From NCBI RefSeq assembly GCF_019597925.1, contig NZ_CP080442.1:2522001-2586000 (forward strand): a stretch of DNA of 64,000 nt. The letters run 5' to 3'. Position numbers and translations under genes: made by a program. Below are positions 1 through 8,009 of the stretch, in pieces; positions within the stretch are counted from its first letter, which is position 1; each line of letters begins with the position of its first letter. Source of the DNA: [Clostridium] scindens. Its GTDB lineage: Bacteria; Bacillota; Clostridia; Lachnospirales; Lachnospiraceae. A model generated the notes under the pieces. That model had not been told where the DNA came from. It ran no database searches and saw nothing but the letters and a program-made list of their open reading frames with translations.

Positions 1-127
1 GGTACTGGATCACAGCCGGAATCTCTTTCCCCTTCGGGAAGATCAGAAAAGGAACCACTCTGGTCGCAAACGTAGTCAAGGCGACCGCCAGGATCACAAG
101 AAATGACATTGCTGCACTTATTGGCAT
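1..127 (-). CDS. azlD: Branched-chain amino acid export subunit AzlD (partial, N-terminal end)
   Basis: Only the first 42 codons are in the window; the gene runs off the left edge. The visible protein begins MPISAAMSFLVILAVALTTF and forms one hydrophobic helix followed by TRVVPFLIFPKGKEIP, the usual start of AzlD, the small membrane partner of AzlC. Its ATG overlaps the last 10 bases of azlC, so the two are translationally coupled. In the family the AzlCD pair exports branched-chain amino acids and their analogues across the cell membrane. The assignment rests on the family-like N-terminus plus position directly behind azlC. Confidence 0.85.
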   Translation of the reverse strand, partial: MPISAAMSFLVILAVALTTFATRVVPFLIFPKGKEIPAVIQY

Positions 128-825
128 GTCTCATCCACCTGCCTTTCCAGCCTGGTCCTTGCGATAAACAGGACCAGAACGATCAGAATCATGGACGGCA
201 GCACGAAACTGTCCATCCCGAATACCTGCAGGCAGATAAAGGATGCGGCCACGCCGATCATCTCCGGGATGCGGTTCTTACGATCCATCCACTGCTCTAC
301 AAATATCACCACGAACAAGGCTGTCATGGCAAAATCAATCCCTTCTGAATTGAAGGGAATCAGCGCGCCGGCAAGCCCGCCGATGGCGGAGCCGATCACC
401 CAGTAGGACTGGTTCATGATGGATATGGCAAACAGGAATTTCTCTTCCTCCACCCCTTCCGGGACGTTTGTCGTACAAAGAAGGGAATAGGTCTCATCCG
501 TAAGCCCGAATATCATATACCAGCGTTTCTTTCCCATATTATGAAATCTCTCCAGCAGCGATATTCCGTAGAATATGTGCCGCACGTTCACCATCAGCGT
601 CATGAATATCACCTGGATAAATGAAATCCCAGGTACAAAAAAATTCACAGCCAGATATTGTCCTGATCCAGCGTAGACTAGCAGGCTCATCAGCATTGCC
701 CAGAGAAAGGAATATCCCTTCTCTGCATACATCACGCCAAATGCTATCCCGATAAACAGATAGCCGGTCAGTACCGGAATCGTATACGGGAAAGCCTTCT
801 TAAATGCCATTTTATAACCAGACAT
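118..825 (-). CDS. azlC: Branched-chain amino acid export permease AzlC
   Basis: A 235-residue integral membrane protein with several hydrophobic segments. The motif region YAGSGQYLAVNFF followed by MTLMVNVRHIFYGISLL (about residues 50-92) is characteristic of AzlC, where conserved polar residues sit inside the membrane. Together with AzlD it forms an exporter for branched-chain amino acids such as leucine and toxic analogues. The start ATG has a GGATGGGAG Shine-Dalgarno sequence just upstream. The gene is first in a two-gene unit with azlD, which overlaps its stop codon. Length is normal for the family. No local regulator gene is present. Confidence 0.9.
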   Translation of the reverse strand: MSGYKMAFKKAFPYTIPVLTGYLFIGIAFGVMYAEKGYSFLWAMLMSLLVYAGSGQYLAVNFFVPGISFIQVIFMTLMVNVRHIFYGISLLERFHNMGKKRWYMIFGLTDETYSLLCTTNVPEGVEEEKFLFAISIMNQSYWVIGSAIGGLAGALIPFNSEGIDFAMTALFVVIFVEQWMDRKNRIPEMIGVAASFICLQVFGMDSFVLPSMILIVLVLFIARTRLERQVDETCQ

Positions 826-873
826 ATGCTCCCATCCTTCGTCTCTTATTCCTTCTTAAGTATAAAACATCGT

Positions 874-917
874 AAAAAGGGGCAGTCCCCTGCATATTCC
901 ACAAGGGCCAGCCCCCT
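874..917 (-). terminator. Intrinsic terminator after the 930-1559 gene
   Basis: Read on the minus strand, AGGGGGCTGGCCCT and AGGGGACTGCCCCT form a two-part hairpin (5 bp outer stem, internal loop, 4 bp inner stem) followed by TTTTT. It lies directly behind the stop codon of the membrane-anchored hypothetical and before azlC. Confidence 0.7.
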
Positions 918-929
918 CCAAAACCTTGA

Positions 930-1559
930 TCAGCTTCCGGTAGAGTCTTCATAAGCATTTTTTAAATCCATCAGCGCTTCCTGAAGAAGTGCATCCGACT
1001 GCACAGCCTCATGATACGCCGTCTGCGTCTCTTCAATCAGAGCCTGTACATCTTCATGCTGTGCGATTTCATTGATATAGGACTTTATATCCTCCTCTTC
1101 TACGGCTGCACTGACTTGATACCCTCCATCCTTGTCTTTGCAGACATATACGGTGCCAAGTCCCGGAACCTTTGTATAGATATCCTTTATCTTCATCTCA
1201 TATCTGGCAAATGCCACATATGTATCCTTATACTTTCCAAGCTTCGTATATACCTTGATATTATCATAGGCTTCTACAAAACTTGCCTTATCTCCCAGCG
1301 ACTGGTAATACTTGTCCACTACGCTGGTAATCTCCGGATATTCATCCATCCGAAGCGGATTGAGCTCCATATTGGCGCATCCTCTGTTCTCCGTCTTCAG
1401 ATCTTCTGAATTTGTCTTTTGTGCTTTCCGGGCTTTCTCGTCGGTAAGGCTGAATCCTGCTACTCCGATCACCAGTACAAGTACGGCCAGGGTTATGATG
1501 ATGCCTGCCCTTCCCCGAACCTTGCGTCTGGCGGAATAGTCTTTGCTTCTTCCTTCCAT
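930..1559 (-). CDS. Membrane-anchored hypothetical protein
   Basis: A 209-residue protein of unknown function. Start chosen at the ATG 7 nt behind GGAGGT (protein begins MEGRSKDYSARRK), not an upstream in-frame start. A basic N-terminus is followed by one transmembrane segment (about residues 18-38, IIITLAVLVLVIGVAGF). The remainder is a charged, mainly helical domain that should lie outside the cell, with the pattern YEMKIKDIYTKVPGLGTVYV typical of small extracytoplasmic modules conserved in Lachnospiraceae. I do not recognise a characterised family. It lies between azlC and a tRNA gene and ends in its own terminator, so it is probably monocistronic. Confidence 0.75.
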   Translation of the reverse strand: MEGRSKDYSARRKVRGRAGIIITLAVLVLVIGVAGFSLTDEKARKAQKTNSEDLKTENRGCANMELNPLRMDEYPEITSVVDKYYQSLGDKASFVEAYDNIKVYTKLGKYKDTYVAFARYEMKIKDIYTKVPGLGTVYVCKDKDGGYQVSAAVEEEDIKSYINEIAQHEDVQALIEETQTAYHEAVQSDALLQEALMDLKNAYEDSTGS

Positions 1560-1595
1560 AAGACTACCTCCACTTATAAGCACTTAAAAAAAGTA

Positions 1596-1667
1596 CACAC
1601 CCGGGCGGATTCGAACCGCCGCTCCCGCCTCCGGAGGGCGGTGCTCTATCCCCTGAGCTACGGGTGC
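1596..1667 (-). tRNA. tRNA-Arg (anticodon CCG)
   Basis: A complete cloverleaf is readable on the minus strand: acceptor arm GCACCCG/CGGGTGT, D arm GCTC/GAGC with an 8-nt loop, anticodon arm CCGCC-CTCCGGA-GGCGG with CCG at the anticodon, 4-nt variable loop, and T arm GGCGG-TTCGAAT-CCGCC. The next base (G) is the discriminator. CCA is not encoded and would be added after transcription. The anticodon reads CGG arginine codons. Confidence 0.95.
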
Positions 1668-1781
1668 ATGTATGATTACCTTTATGAAATTGCCTTTGTA
1701 ATATTAACACATTTATTCCAAAAAGTAAAGGAAATGATTACGACATTTCCTTTACTTTTTTATTTCAGGCGATTTTTCAAG

Positions 1782-2657
1782 CTAGATCTGCAATTTTTTC
1801 TGCTTTCGGTCATAATAGTACGCATGGTTTGAAAGCACTTCCTCCGGGTCCACCTGCGTCTCATTGATCTCTTTCACCAGCCTGCTTAATTCCGCCTGTG
1901 CCGGCGCTTCGCTCTCCGGCACGATGATCACCTCATGGACGCTGCTTGGCAGCACATAATAATTTTCCTTAAGATAATCGCCGATCCTTTCAAGCCTTCC
2001 TTCGTAGAGGATCGCCGCTGCGCCGTAACTGCGGATCTCATTGCTTAAGATATACATCCTATCCTCTTTCCCCGTTTCTTCCATGCCCGTCAATTCCTCG
2101 ATCACCGCCCGCATGGTCTGGAATTCATCGGGGAGCAGCACGCGGGTATTCCTGCATGCCCGCCTGTACACGCCCTCCATGGTCTCGCCCCACATAGCAA
2201 GATGCTCATTTCTTATCATCATGGATGCCGTACCATAGGGAGTCACTTCCAGCAGTACATAGAAGATCACAGCCAGGTCCAGATATAACTTATGCGGCGT
2301 GTTTTTAAGCATCTGACGATTGGATTCGCGGTTGACCAGATGATATATGATCTTCCCTCTGACACGCTCATAGTCTTTAATATAATCGCCTTCGAAAGAA
2401 CTTCCAAATCGCACTTGCGCATACAGCCTTAAGATATCTCCCGCAATCTCCTCCACCGTTCCTCCATGCTGGAACTGCTGGTAGTACTCTTCCAGATAGA
2501 TGGTGGGGGATATATTGATTCCCTGCTCCACGATATTAAGCCCCTGCCTCCTTGTGCCGTTATTCTTGACCGCGGTATGGATGGAAACGGTCACATTCTC
2601 TTGGATCCTCTCCTTTACTTTCACTTCCACTGCCTGGATAAACTGGTAATAAGTCAT
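1782..2657 (-). CDS. DUF5688 family protein
   Basis: A 291-residue cytoplasmic protein starting MTYYQFIQAVEVKVKERI. The start is set by AAGGAAAGGAG four bases before the ATG; an in-frame extension of 72 codons upstream lacks a binding site and runs through the efp terminator. The N-terminal segment with KNNGTRRQGLNIVEQGINISP is the hallmark of DUF5688, a family abundant in Lachnospiraceae and of unknown function. No membrane segments or signal peptide are seen. Composition is mixed helix/strand with several tyrosine- and arginine-rich stretches. It stands alone between efp and the tRNA-Arg gene. Confidence 0.85.
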   Translation of the reverse strand: MTYYQFIQAVEVKVKERIQENVTVSIHTAVKNNGTRRQGLNIVEQGINISPTIYLEEYYQQFQHGGTVEEIAGDILRLYAQVRFGSSFEGDYIKDYERVRGKIIYHLVNRESNRQMLKNTPHKLYLDLAVIFYVLLEVTPYGTASMMIRNEHLAMWGETMEGVYRRACRNTRVLLPDEFQTMRAVIEELTGMEETGKEDRMYILSNEIRSYGAAAILYEGRLERIGDYLKENYYVLPSSVHEVIIVPESEAPAQAELSRLVKEINETQVDPEEVLSNHAYYYDRKQKKLQI

Positions 2658-2767
2658 AGAACTCCTTTCCTTATGGCAGCATAGTATTTTTTCATGGTAA
2701 CGCGGCACGAACGCGCCTTTGAATAGATAGAAAAATATGAGTTGATTGATTATGGTATTACAATTAT

Positions 2768-2801
2768 AAAAAAGCCCCGCAAAAATTGCAAGGCTTTTTT
2801 T
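2768..2801 (-). terminator. Intrinsic terminator after efp
   Basis: Complementary arms AAAAAGCC and GGCTTTTTT flank a short TGCAA-containing interior. On the minus strand the hairpin ends in a run of six T, 10 bases behind the efp stop codon. The A-rich left arm would also let it work on the plus strand. Confidence 0.85.
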
Positions 2802-2811
2802 ACAATTAGCA

Positions 2812-3369
2812 TTATACTCTGGAAAGATAGTCTCCTGTACGCGTGTCGATCTTAATCTTCTCGCCGGATTCAACGAACAGAGGAACCATTACCTGCGCGC
2901 CCGTCTCAACGATCGCCGGCTTTGTAGCGCCTGTTGCCGTATCACCCTTGAATCCAGGCTCTGTCTCCGTAATCTCAAGTTCTACGTTCAGAGGCGGCTC
3001 TATGGCAAATACGCTGCCCTGGTAAGAACTAAGCTTGACGTTTTCATTCTCTTTTACAAACTTCAGAGAATCCCCTACTGTGTCGTTATTGACAGCAATC
3101 TGGTCATAGGTCTCTGTGTCCATGAAATAGTAAAGATCTCCGTCGTTGTAGAGATACTGCATCTCTTTTCTGTCAATATGCGCGTTCTCAAACTTTTCTG
3201 TTGGGCGGAATGTCTTCTCAACAACGCCGCCGTTAATAATATTCTTTAACTTTGTACGTACGAAAGCCGCACCTTTTCCCGGCTTTACATGCTGGAATTC
3301 CAGAATCTGGAATACATTTCCCTCAATCTCTACAGTAAGGCCGTTCTTAAAATCTCCTGCTGATACCAT
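2812..3369 (-). CDS. efp: Translation elongation factor P
   Basis: 185 residues, the standard EF-P length, with three beta-barrel domains. The tip of domain I carries HVKPGKGAAFVRTK with Lys32 at the position that is modified in many bacteria (lysylated, rhamnosylated on Arg, or aminopentanolated in other species). The protein binds between the P and E sites of the ribosome and relieves stalling at polyproline stretches. GGAGG lies 7-8 bases before the ATG. It is followed by its own terminator and separated from yqeG by 92 bases, so it is likely transcribed alone. No EF-P modification gene is seen nearby. Confidence 0.97.
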   Translation of the reverse strand: MVSAGDFKNGLTVEIEGNVFQILEFQHVKPGKGAAFVRTKLKNIINGGVVEKTFRPTEKFENAHIDRKEMQYLYNDGDLYYFMDTETYDQIAVNNDTVGDSLKFVKENENVKLSSYQGSVFAIEPPLNVELEITETEPGFKGDTATGATKPAIVETGAQVMVPLFVESGEKIKIDTRTGDYLSRV

Positions 3370-3461
3370 TCTATAATCCTCCTTAGTCGTGCCCGGATGG
3401 CACTATACGTTCTTTCACTTTTTTCATTCTATAATAGATTACGCCTTTTTTCAACCCTTTT

Positions 3462-3962
3462 TTACCGCATAAGACTCCTGCGGTAAAAGAATAGCACGAT
3501 TTTCTCCAAATACCGCTTCAGAACGATCTGAATCTCTTCTTTTGGATGGATCGGCTTTACCAGAATATTATGGATTCCAGCCCTCTTAGCACCCCATACA
3601 TCGGTAAAAAGCTGGTCACCGATAAACAGCGTGTTGCTCCTATCTGTCCCCATGATCTCCATGGCCTTAATATAGTTCTTCGTGGACGGCTTATGGGCAT
3701 TGTATACATAGTCCGTCTGGATATCCTGATTGAACATCTTGACCCTTGGTTCCTGGTTATTGGAGATCAGGCAGCTCCTGAAACCGATCTTTCTAAGCCT
3801 GTCAAACAGCGCTATCGCCCTGTTGTCCGCCGGAGCCCCATGGGGGACTAGCGTATTGTCTATATCGAAGATCAGGCCCCTGTAGCCTTCTTCATACAAT
3901 TTTTCAAAATCTATGACATAGGTAGATGCAATATACCTGTCGGGATAAAACATATCAAACAT
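3462..3962 (-). CDS. yqeG: YqeG family HAD IIIA-type phosphatase
   Basis: 166 residues. The catalytic HAD motif I is FDIDNTLVPHGAP with Asp33 and Asp35; motif II is LISNN and motif III is seen in KPSTKNYIKA and FIGDQLFTDVWGAKRAG. Members are related to GEP4-type phosphatidylglycerophosphatases, and a phosphatase role at the membrane is possible, but the substrate in Firmicutes is not settled. The ATG shares one base with the stop codon of the upstream shikimate kinase gene, so the two are translationally coupled. In Bacillus yqeG also lies beside the aroE-containing yqeGH cluster, so a shikimate-gene neighbour is not unusual. Confidence 0.9.
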   Translation of the reverse strand: MFDMFYPDRYIASTYVIDFEKLYEEGYRGLIFDIDNTLVPHGAPADNRAIALFDRLRKIGFRSCLISNNQEPRVKMFNQDIQTDYVYNAHKPSTKNYIKAMEIMGTDRSNTLFIGDQLFTDVWGAKRAGIHNILVKPIHPKEEIQIVLKRYLEKIVLFFYRRSLMR

Positions 3963-4747
3963 TAGCGTTCTTCCATTTCCGACAGCCGCTGGATTAGTTC
4001 CTCGCAGATCTGCAGGACTGTCTTGTCATCCGTATTAATTACGATGTCTGCTGCCGCTTCATATTTTTCACGACGCTGCTCCATAAGTTCAGAGATGCCC
4101 TTTACATTCTTCCTTCCGTTGAGCACGGGCCTGTCATCGCTGTCCTTCACCCTTTCATAGATGGTCTCCGGACTTGCAGTCAGAAGCACTACCCTGCCGT
4201 TCTTCTTCATCTCCGCTACGTTCCTCTCTCTCAAGGCAGCGCCCCCGCCGCAGGAGATCACCGTATTCTTATGAGACTGCATTTCGATCAGCAGATTTGT
4301 CTCCAGATCACGGAAGTATTCTTCCCCGTATGTAGCAAAGATATCAGGAATACTCATCTCTTCCCGTTCTGCGATCACTTGATCCATTTCGATGATGTCC
4401 ATGGCAAACATGGTGCTCAGGTAATCGGATATGGTGGTCTTTCCTGCTCCCATAAATCCAATCAGCACAATATTGTAATCAAATAATTTTCTTGCCTGGA
4501 TTCTCTTGCTGTTACGCAGAATGCAGCGGAAAACATCATAGATTTCCTCTTTGTACTTGTTATCGGCAAGTTTCTCTTCCAGCCTCATCTTCTGCTTTGC
4601 CTCCTGCTGCGGCTGCAGGATCGGCATTCCATACGTTTCCTTATATGCCATGATCTTCTCAATGATCGCATTACGCTCTACCAACGCGTCAATAATCTTG
4701 TCATCGCACAGCCCCAACTGCTCTCTGTACATCTCTAAATCATTCAT
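3962..4747 (-). CDS. aroK: Chorismate mutase-shikimate kinase fusion protein
   Basis: 261 residues, longer than a plain shikimate kinase (about 170). Residues 1-90 form an all-helical AroQ-type chorismate mutase domain (YREQLGLCDDKIIDALVERN then KIMAYKE, with the conserved Arg and Lys spacing). Residues 92-261 are shikimate kinase: Walker A GFMGAGKT at 97-104, substrate-binding MDQVIAERE, glycine loop SCGGGAALRE, and the lid arginine in DSDDRPVLNGR. The kinase makes shikimate 3-phosphate; the mutase would convert chorismate to prephenate, two steps on the way to Phe and Tyr. Whether the N-terminal part is an active mutase or a regulatory remnant cannot be read from sequence. It is coupled to yqeG by a one-base overlap. 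Confidence 0.88.
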   Translation of the reverse strand: MNDLEMYREQLGLCDDKIIDALVERNAIIEKIMAYKETYGMPILQPQQEAKQKMRLEEKLADNKYKEEIYDVFRCILRNSKRIQARKLFDYNIVLIGFMGAGKTTISDYLSTMFAMDIIEMDQVIAEREEMSIPDIFATYGEEYFRDLETNLLIEMQSHKNTVISCGGGAALRERNVAEMKKNGRVVLLTASPETIYERVKDSDDRPVLNGRKNVKGISELMEQRREKYEAAADIVINTDDKTVLQICEELIQRLSEMEER

Positions 4748-4881
4748 GTCTTATCTCTCCTACTTCCTATCTACTTTCAAACTGTTCACAAGCGTATCTG
4801 CGCCCTTTTTTCGTAGGGCATACATGGTATACACACTCGTGTATTATATCAATATTCCCGCACTTTCGCAAGAATTTCCGT

Positions 4882-5772
4882 CTATTTTTTCAAGCCATGC
4901 CGCGACTTGACATAGTCTATAAAATCCTTTGCTATTGGGGCCAGATATTTATTCTTGCAGGTAACCATATAGATCAGCCTCCTATAATCCAGATTCTCTA
5001 TTTCCAGGAATGCGGCACGCATGCTGCGAATGGCCGGCACGTCCGGCACGATTCCAACGCCGAAGCCTTTTGCCACCAGCCCTACAAGCGCGCTGTCTTC
5101 ATCCACCATGTACCGGATATCCGGCTTTTCTCCATGTTCTCTGAATATCTGGTCTATCACGGGCCGCAGGCCGCTCTCTTCATTAAAGAAAATCTGGGGG
5201 TAGGCTGCCAGTTCCGCAACTTCCACGCTGCCCCGTCCTGCCAGGGGGTGTCCTAATGGAACCGCCGCAATCAGTTTCTCCTGCGCCACAGGAAAGAACT
5301 CCAGATCTTTCTGCCCCTCTTTCATAGAGCAGAAGCCTACGTCGTATTTTTCTTCCCTGATTCCCTTTAAGATATCCTCCGTCACGCCATTGTGAAAGCC
5401 GAATTCCACCTCCCTGTCCGGGTTCTCATTCAAGAAGCCTTTCACCACCTCCGGTATGAATTCTCCTCCCTGTGTATAGATGTATCCCATGTCCATGTGT
5501 CCGCTGGTTTCGCTCGTCATCGCTTTCGTCTTGCGTATGCCTGCATCCAGAATGCTTAACGCTTCTTCGGCATATTCCATAAATAGCCTGCCATACTTGG
5601 TCAGGACAACATTGCGTCCCTGCTTTTCAAACAGATAAGTCCCTAGCTCATTTTCTAACGAGGAAATCGCATGACTTAAACTTGGCTGCGTGATCGACAG
5701 TTTTTCCGCTGCTCTTGTGTAATGCTCCATATGTGCAAGTGTCACAAAGTACTGTAGCTGATTTAAGTTCAT
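4882..5772 (-). CDS. LysR family transcriptional regulator
   Basis: 296 residues, normal for the family. The N-terminal winged helix-turn-helix (about 1-60) reads MNLNQLQYFVTLAHMEHYTRAAEKL then SITQPSLSHAISSLE; the rest is the periplasmic-binding-protein-like effector domain. It is transcribed away from the enoate reductase gene at 5939, with 166 bases between them containing one ideal LysR recognition dyad. This is the classical arrangement in which the regulator represses itself and activates the divergent gene when it binds a small metabolite, probably the substrate or product of the reductase. GGAGG lies seven bases before the ATG. The effector is unknown. Confidence 0.93.
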   Translation of the reverse strand: MNLNQLQYFVTLAHMEHYTRAAEKLSITQPSLSHAISSLENELGTYLFEKQGRNVVLTKYGRLFMEYAEEALSILDAGIRKTKAMTSETSGHMDMGYIYTQGGEFIPEVVKGFLNENPDREVEFGFHNGVTEDILKGIREEKYDVGFCSMKEGQKDLEFFPVAQEKLIAAVPLGHPLAGRGSVEVAELAAYPQIFFNEESGLRPVIDQIFREHGEKPDIRYMVDEDSALVGLVAKGFGVGIVPDVPAIRSMRAAFLEIENLDYRRLIYMVTCKNKYLAPIAKDFIDYVKSRHGLKK

Positions 5773-5816
5773 ATTTTATCCTCCTTTGTCGATTTTTACC
5801 AAGTATAGCACAATCC

Positions 5817-5831
5817 ATAGACAAATTCTAT
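5817..5831. promoter_or_regulatory. LysR-type recognition dyad (T-N11-A)
   Basis: ATAGA-CAAAT-TCTAT is a perfect 5-bp inverted repeat with the T-N11-A signature of LysR-type regulators. It lies about 45 bases before the lysR start codon and centres near -65 relative to the transcription start expected from the promoter at 5854-5882, the standard recognition-site position for an activator of this class. Confidence 0.7.
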
Positions 5832-5853
5832 CATCTTCGCCAAAAACATGAAT

Positions 5854-5882
5854 TTGTTTTATATTTAACGATGAATTATAAT
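5854..5882 (+). promoter_or_regulatory. SigA-type promoter of the enoate reductase gene
   Basis: TTGTTT (5854-5859), a 17-base spacer, and a perfect TATAAT (5877-5882). The -35 element is one step from consensus, consistent with a gene that needs the upstream LysR regulator for full expression. Transcription would start near 5889, about 50 bases before the start codon. Confidence 0.75.
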
Positions 5883-5938
5883 CCAGATAAAGAGTTAAAC
5901 CAACGGTTTACCAACTGAAAAAATTGGAGGATGATACT

Positions 5939-7942
5939 ATGAAGAATAACTATCCACACGTTTTTTCCCCACTTTCCTTAAGGGGAATGACCATGCGAAA
6001 CCGAGTTGCGATGATGCCCATGGGGAGCGATTTTGCAGGGCATGACGGCCAGTTAAGCGACGAGCATATCAAATACTATGAGTTAAGAGCCCGGGGCGGC
6101 ACAGGCCTGATCATCGTAGAGAATATCTGCGTCAGATATCCAGAGGGCTCCAATGGGACTACCCAGCTGCGGATCGACAAGGACTGCTATATCCCCCGCC
6201 TGTTTACGCTCACGGAAGCCTGTCACCGTCACGGCGCATGCATGGGCATCCAGATTAACCACGCCGGCGCGTCCGCTATGGCGTCCCGCATCGGCATGCA
6301 GCCGGTCTCCGCATCCAATCTTCCTTCCAAGGCCGGCGGAGACATTCCGCGTCCCCTTTCCAAGGAAGAATTAGAAAGCATTGCCAAGGACTACGGCGCT
6401 GCCGCAAGACGCGCCGTTAACGCGGGGTTTGACCTGATCGAGATTCACGCCGGCCACTCCTACCTGATCAGCCAGTTCCTGTCGCCTACCATGAATAACC
6501 GCACCGATGAATTTGGCGGCTGTGCCAAGAACCGCGCAAGATTCTGCCGCATGGTCATTGACGAAGTAAGAAAAGCCATCGGGCCAAGAGTTCCCATCTC
6601 CCTTCGTCTCAGCGTTGATGAATTGGTGGAAGGCGGCAATACCGTGGATGACTGCCTGGAATACCTGGAATATCTCAACGATGAAGTAGATCTTTTTGAT
6701 ACCTCTTCCGGGCTGAATCCTTCGATCCAATACCAGATTGATGCCAACTATCTGGAAGACGGCTGGCGCGCTTATATGGCCAAGGCTGTCCGGGACAAGT
6801 TCGGCAAGCCCACGATTGCCATCGGCAATATCCGCAATCCCCAGGTTGCGGAGGATATCCTGGCAAGAGGCGATGCGGACTTGATCGGCATGGGCCGCGG
6901 ACTGATCGCCGATCCTGACTGGTGCAACAAAGCCAGATACGGGGATGTAAGAGACATCCGCAAATGCATCTCCTGTAATGTCGGATGCGTAGGAAACCGT
7001 ATCGGAGGCAACAAGCCCCTTAGATGCACCATCAATCCGGATCTCATCAATGGAGAATCCTATCAAAAGGCAGCCGTCAAAAAGCCTTGCCGCGTAGTCG
7101 TCGTAGGCGCAGGAACCGCTGGACTGGAAGCCGCCTGCACCGCGGCGGAGGTCGGATGCAATGTTACGCTGCTGGAAAAGAAGGATTCCATAGGAGGCCT
7201 TTCTGTAGAAATCTCCAAGATTCCTGCCAAGAAAAGGCTTGCGGACTTCCCTGCCTACTTGAAGCACCGCGCCTCCAAGCTGGAAAACCTTGAAATCCTC
7301 ACCGGCGTGGATGCTACCTTGGACGTGATCAAGGAACAAAACCCTCAGCTTGTTGTCAATGCGACAGGCTCGATCCCCCTTCTTCCTCCGATTGAAGGGC
7401 TTCATGAAAGCCTTAAGAATGAGGAGGCCTGCGTATACTCTATTTTGGACATGATTGACCAGATAGACTCCTACCCCGAAGACATGATCGGCAAAAAAGT
7501 GGTCGTCATCGGCGGCGGGGCAGTCGGCCTGGATGTGGTGGAATTCTTCGCTCCCCGCGGGGCAGATACTGCCATCGTCGAGATGCTTCCGATGATCGGA
7601 AACGGGCTGGATGCCTCTTCTACCGCCAGCATGAAAGAATGTATGGAGAAGCACCAGGTCAGACAGATGACGAACACCGCGCTGATGAAAGTAAATCCTC
7701 ATTCCTTCCTGGTAAAATACGATGGCAAAGAGGAAGAACTGCACTTTGATTATGGATTCGTATGCCTGGGTATGAAGGCAAACGCGCCAATCTGGGACGC
7801 GATCGCAGAAGGGTTCGAGGGTACGGATACGGAAATCATCAATATCGGCGACTCGGTCCGTGCAAGACGCATCATCGACGGAACGGACGCTGGCCGCCAC
7901 CTGGTGTTGAATACGCTGGAGCGGCTTGGCTATCTGGACTAG
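5939..7942 (+). CDS. NAD(P)/FAD/FMN-dependent 2-enoate reductase-like flavoenzyme (OYE/BaiH/FadH type)
   Basis: 667 residues from the ATG nine bases behind GGAGG; a TTG five codons earlier overlaps that site and is rejected. Domain order: FMN-binding TIM barrel of the old yellow enzyme family (about 5-335) with the active-site strand EIHAGHSYLISQFLSP around His170, His173 and Tyr175; a 4Fe-4S cluster motif C343-x2-C346-x3-C350-x12-C363; an FAD Rossmann motif VVVVGAGTAGLE (about 386-397); and an NAD(P)H motif VVVIGGGAVGLD (about 521-532). This is the architecture of 2,4-dienoyl-CoA reductase, clostridial 2-enoate reductase (cinnamate reductase FldZ) and the bile acid and steroid enzymes BaiCD, BaiH and OsrB. 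It should reduce an activated C=C bond in the cytoplasm using NAD(P)H. The true substrate is not readable; the divergent LysR gene suggests induction by it. Single-gene transcript with a strong terminator. Confidence 0.9.
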   Translation: MKNNYPHVFSPLSLRGMTMRNRVAMMPMGSDFAGHDGQLSDEHIKYYELRARGGTGLIIVENICVRYPEGSNGTTQLRIDKDCYIPRLFTLTEACHRHGACMGIQINHAGASAMASRIGMQPVSASNLPSKAGGDIPRPLSKEELESIAKDYGAAARRAVNAGFDLIEIHAGHSYLISQFLSPTMNNRTDEFGGCAKNRARFCRMVIDEVRKAIGPRVPISLRLSVDELVEGGNTVDDCLEYLEYLNDEVDLFDTSSGLNPSIQYQIDANYLEDGWRAYMAKAVRDKFGKPTIAIGNIRNPQVAEDILARGDADLIGMGRGLIADPDWCNKARYGDVRDIRKCISCNVGCVGNRIGGNKPLRCTINPDLINGESYQKAAVKKPCRVVVVGAGTAGLEAACTAAEVGCNVTLLEKKDSIGGLSVEISKIPAKKRLADFPAYLKHRASKLENLEILTGVDATLDVIKEQNPQLVVNATGSIPLLPPIEGLHESLKNEEACVYSILDMIDQIDSYPEDMIGKKVVVIGGGAVGLDVVEFFAPRGADTAIVEMLPMIGNGLDASSTASMKECMEKHQVRQMTNTALMKVNPHSFLVKYDGKEEELHFDYGFVCLGMKANAPIWDAIAEGFEGTDTEIINIGDSVRARRIIDGTDAGRHLVLNTLERLGYLD

Positions 7943-7956
7943 CAAAGCGACAAACG

Positions 7957-7990
7957 AAAAACAGCATGGGAAATTGCCCATGCTGTTTTT
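7957..7990. terminator. Bidirectional intrinsic terminator
   Basis: AAAAACAGCATGGG, loop AAATTG, CCCATGCTGTTTTT: a perfect 14-bp palindrome with T tracts on both strands. It serves the plus-strand enoate reductase gene and the minus-strand amidase gene that converge here. Confidence 0.95.
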
Positions 7991-8009
7991 CTAATCTTCT
8001 ATCTAACTT

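Noticed and set aside
4882..7942. Fragment of a bile acid inducible (bai) operon
   Set aside because: Only the OYE-type reductase resembles bai proteins; none of the other bai genes (ligase, transporter, dehydratase, dehydrogenases) lie nearby, so family relation only.
6371..7981. Long open frame (536 codons) antisense to the enoate reductase gene
   Set aside because: It lies entirely opposite a clear flavoenzyme gene, has no ribosome binding site and no recognisable protein pattern; GC-rich codon bias creates such frames.
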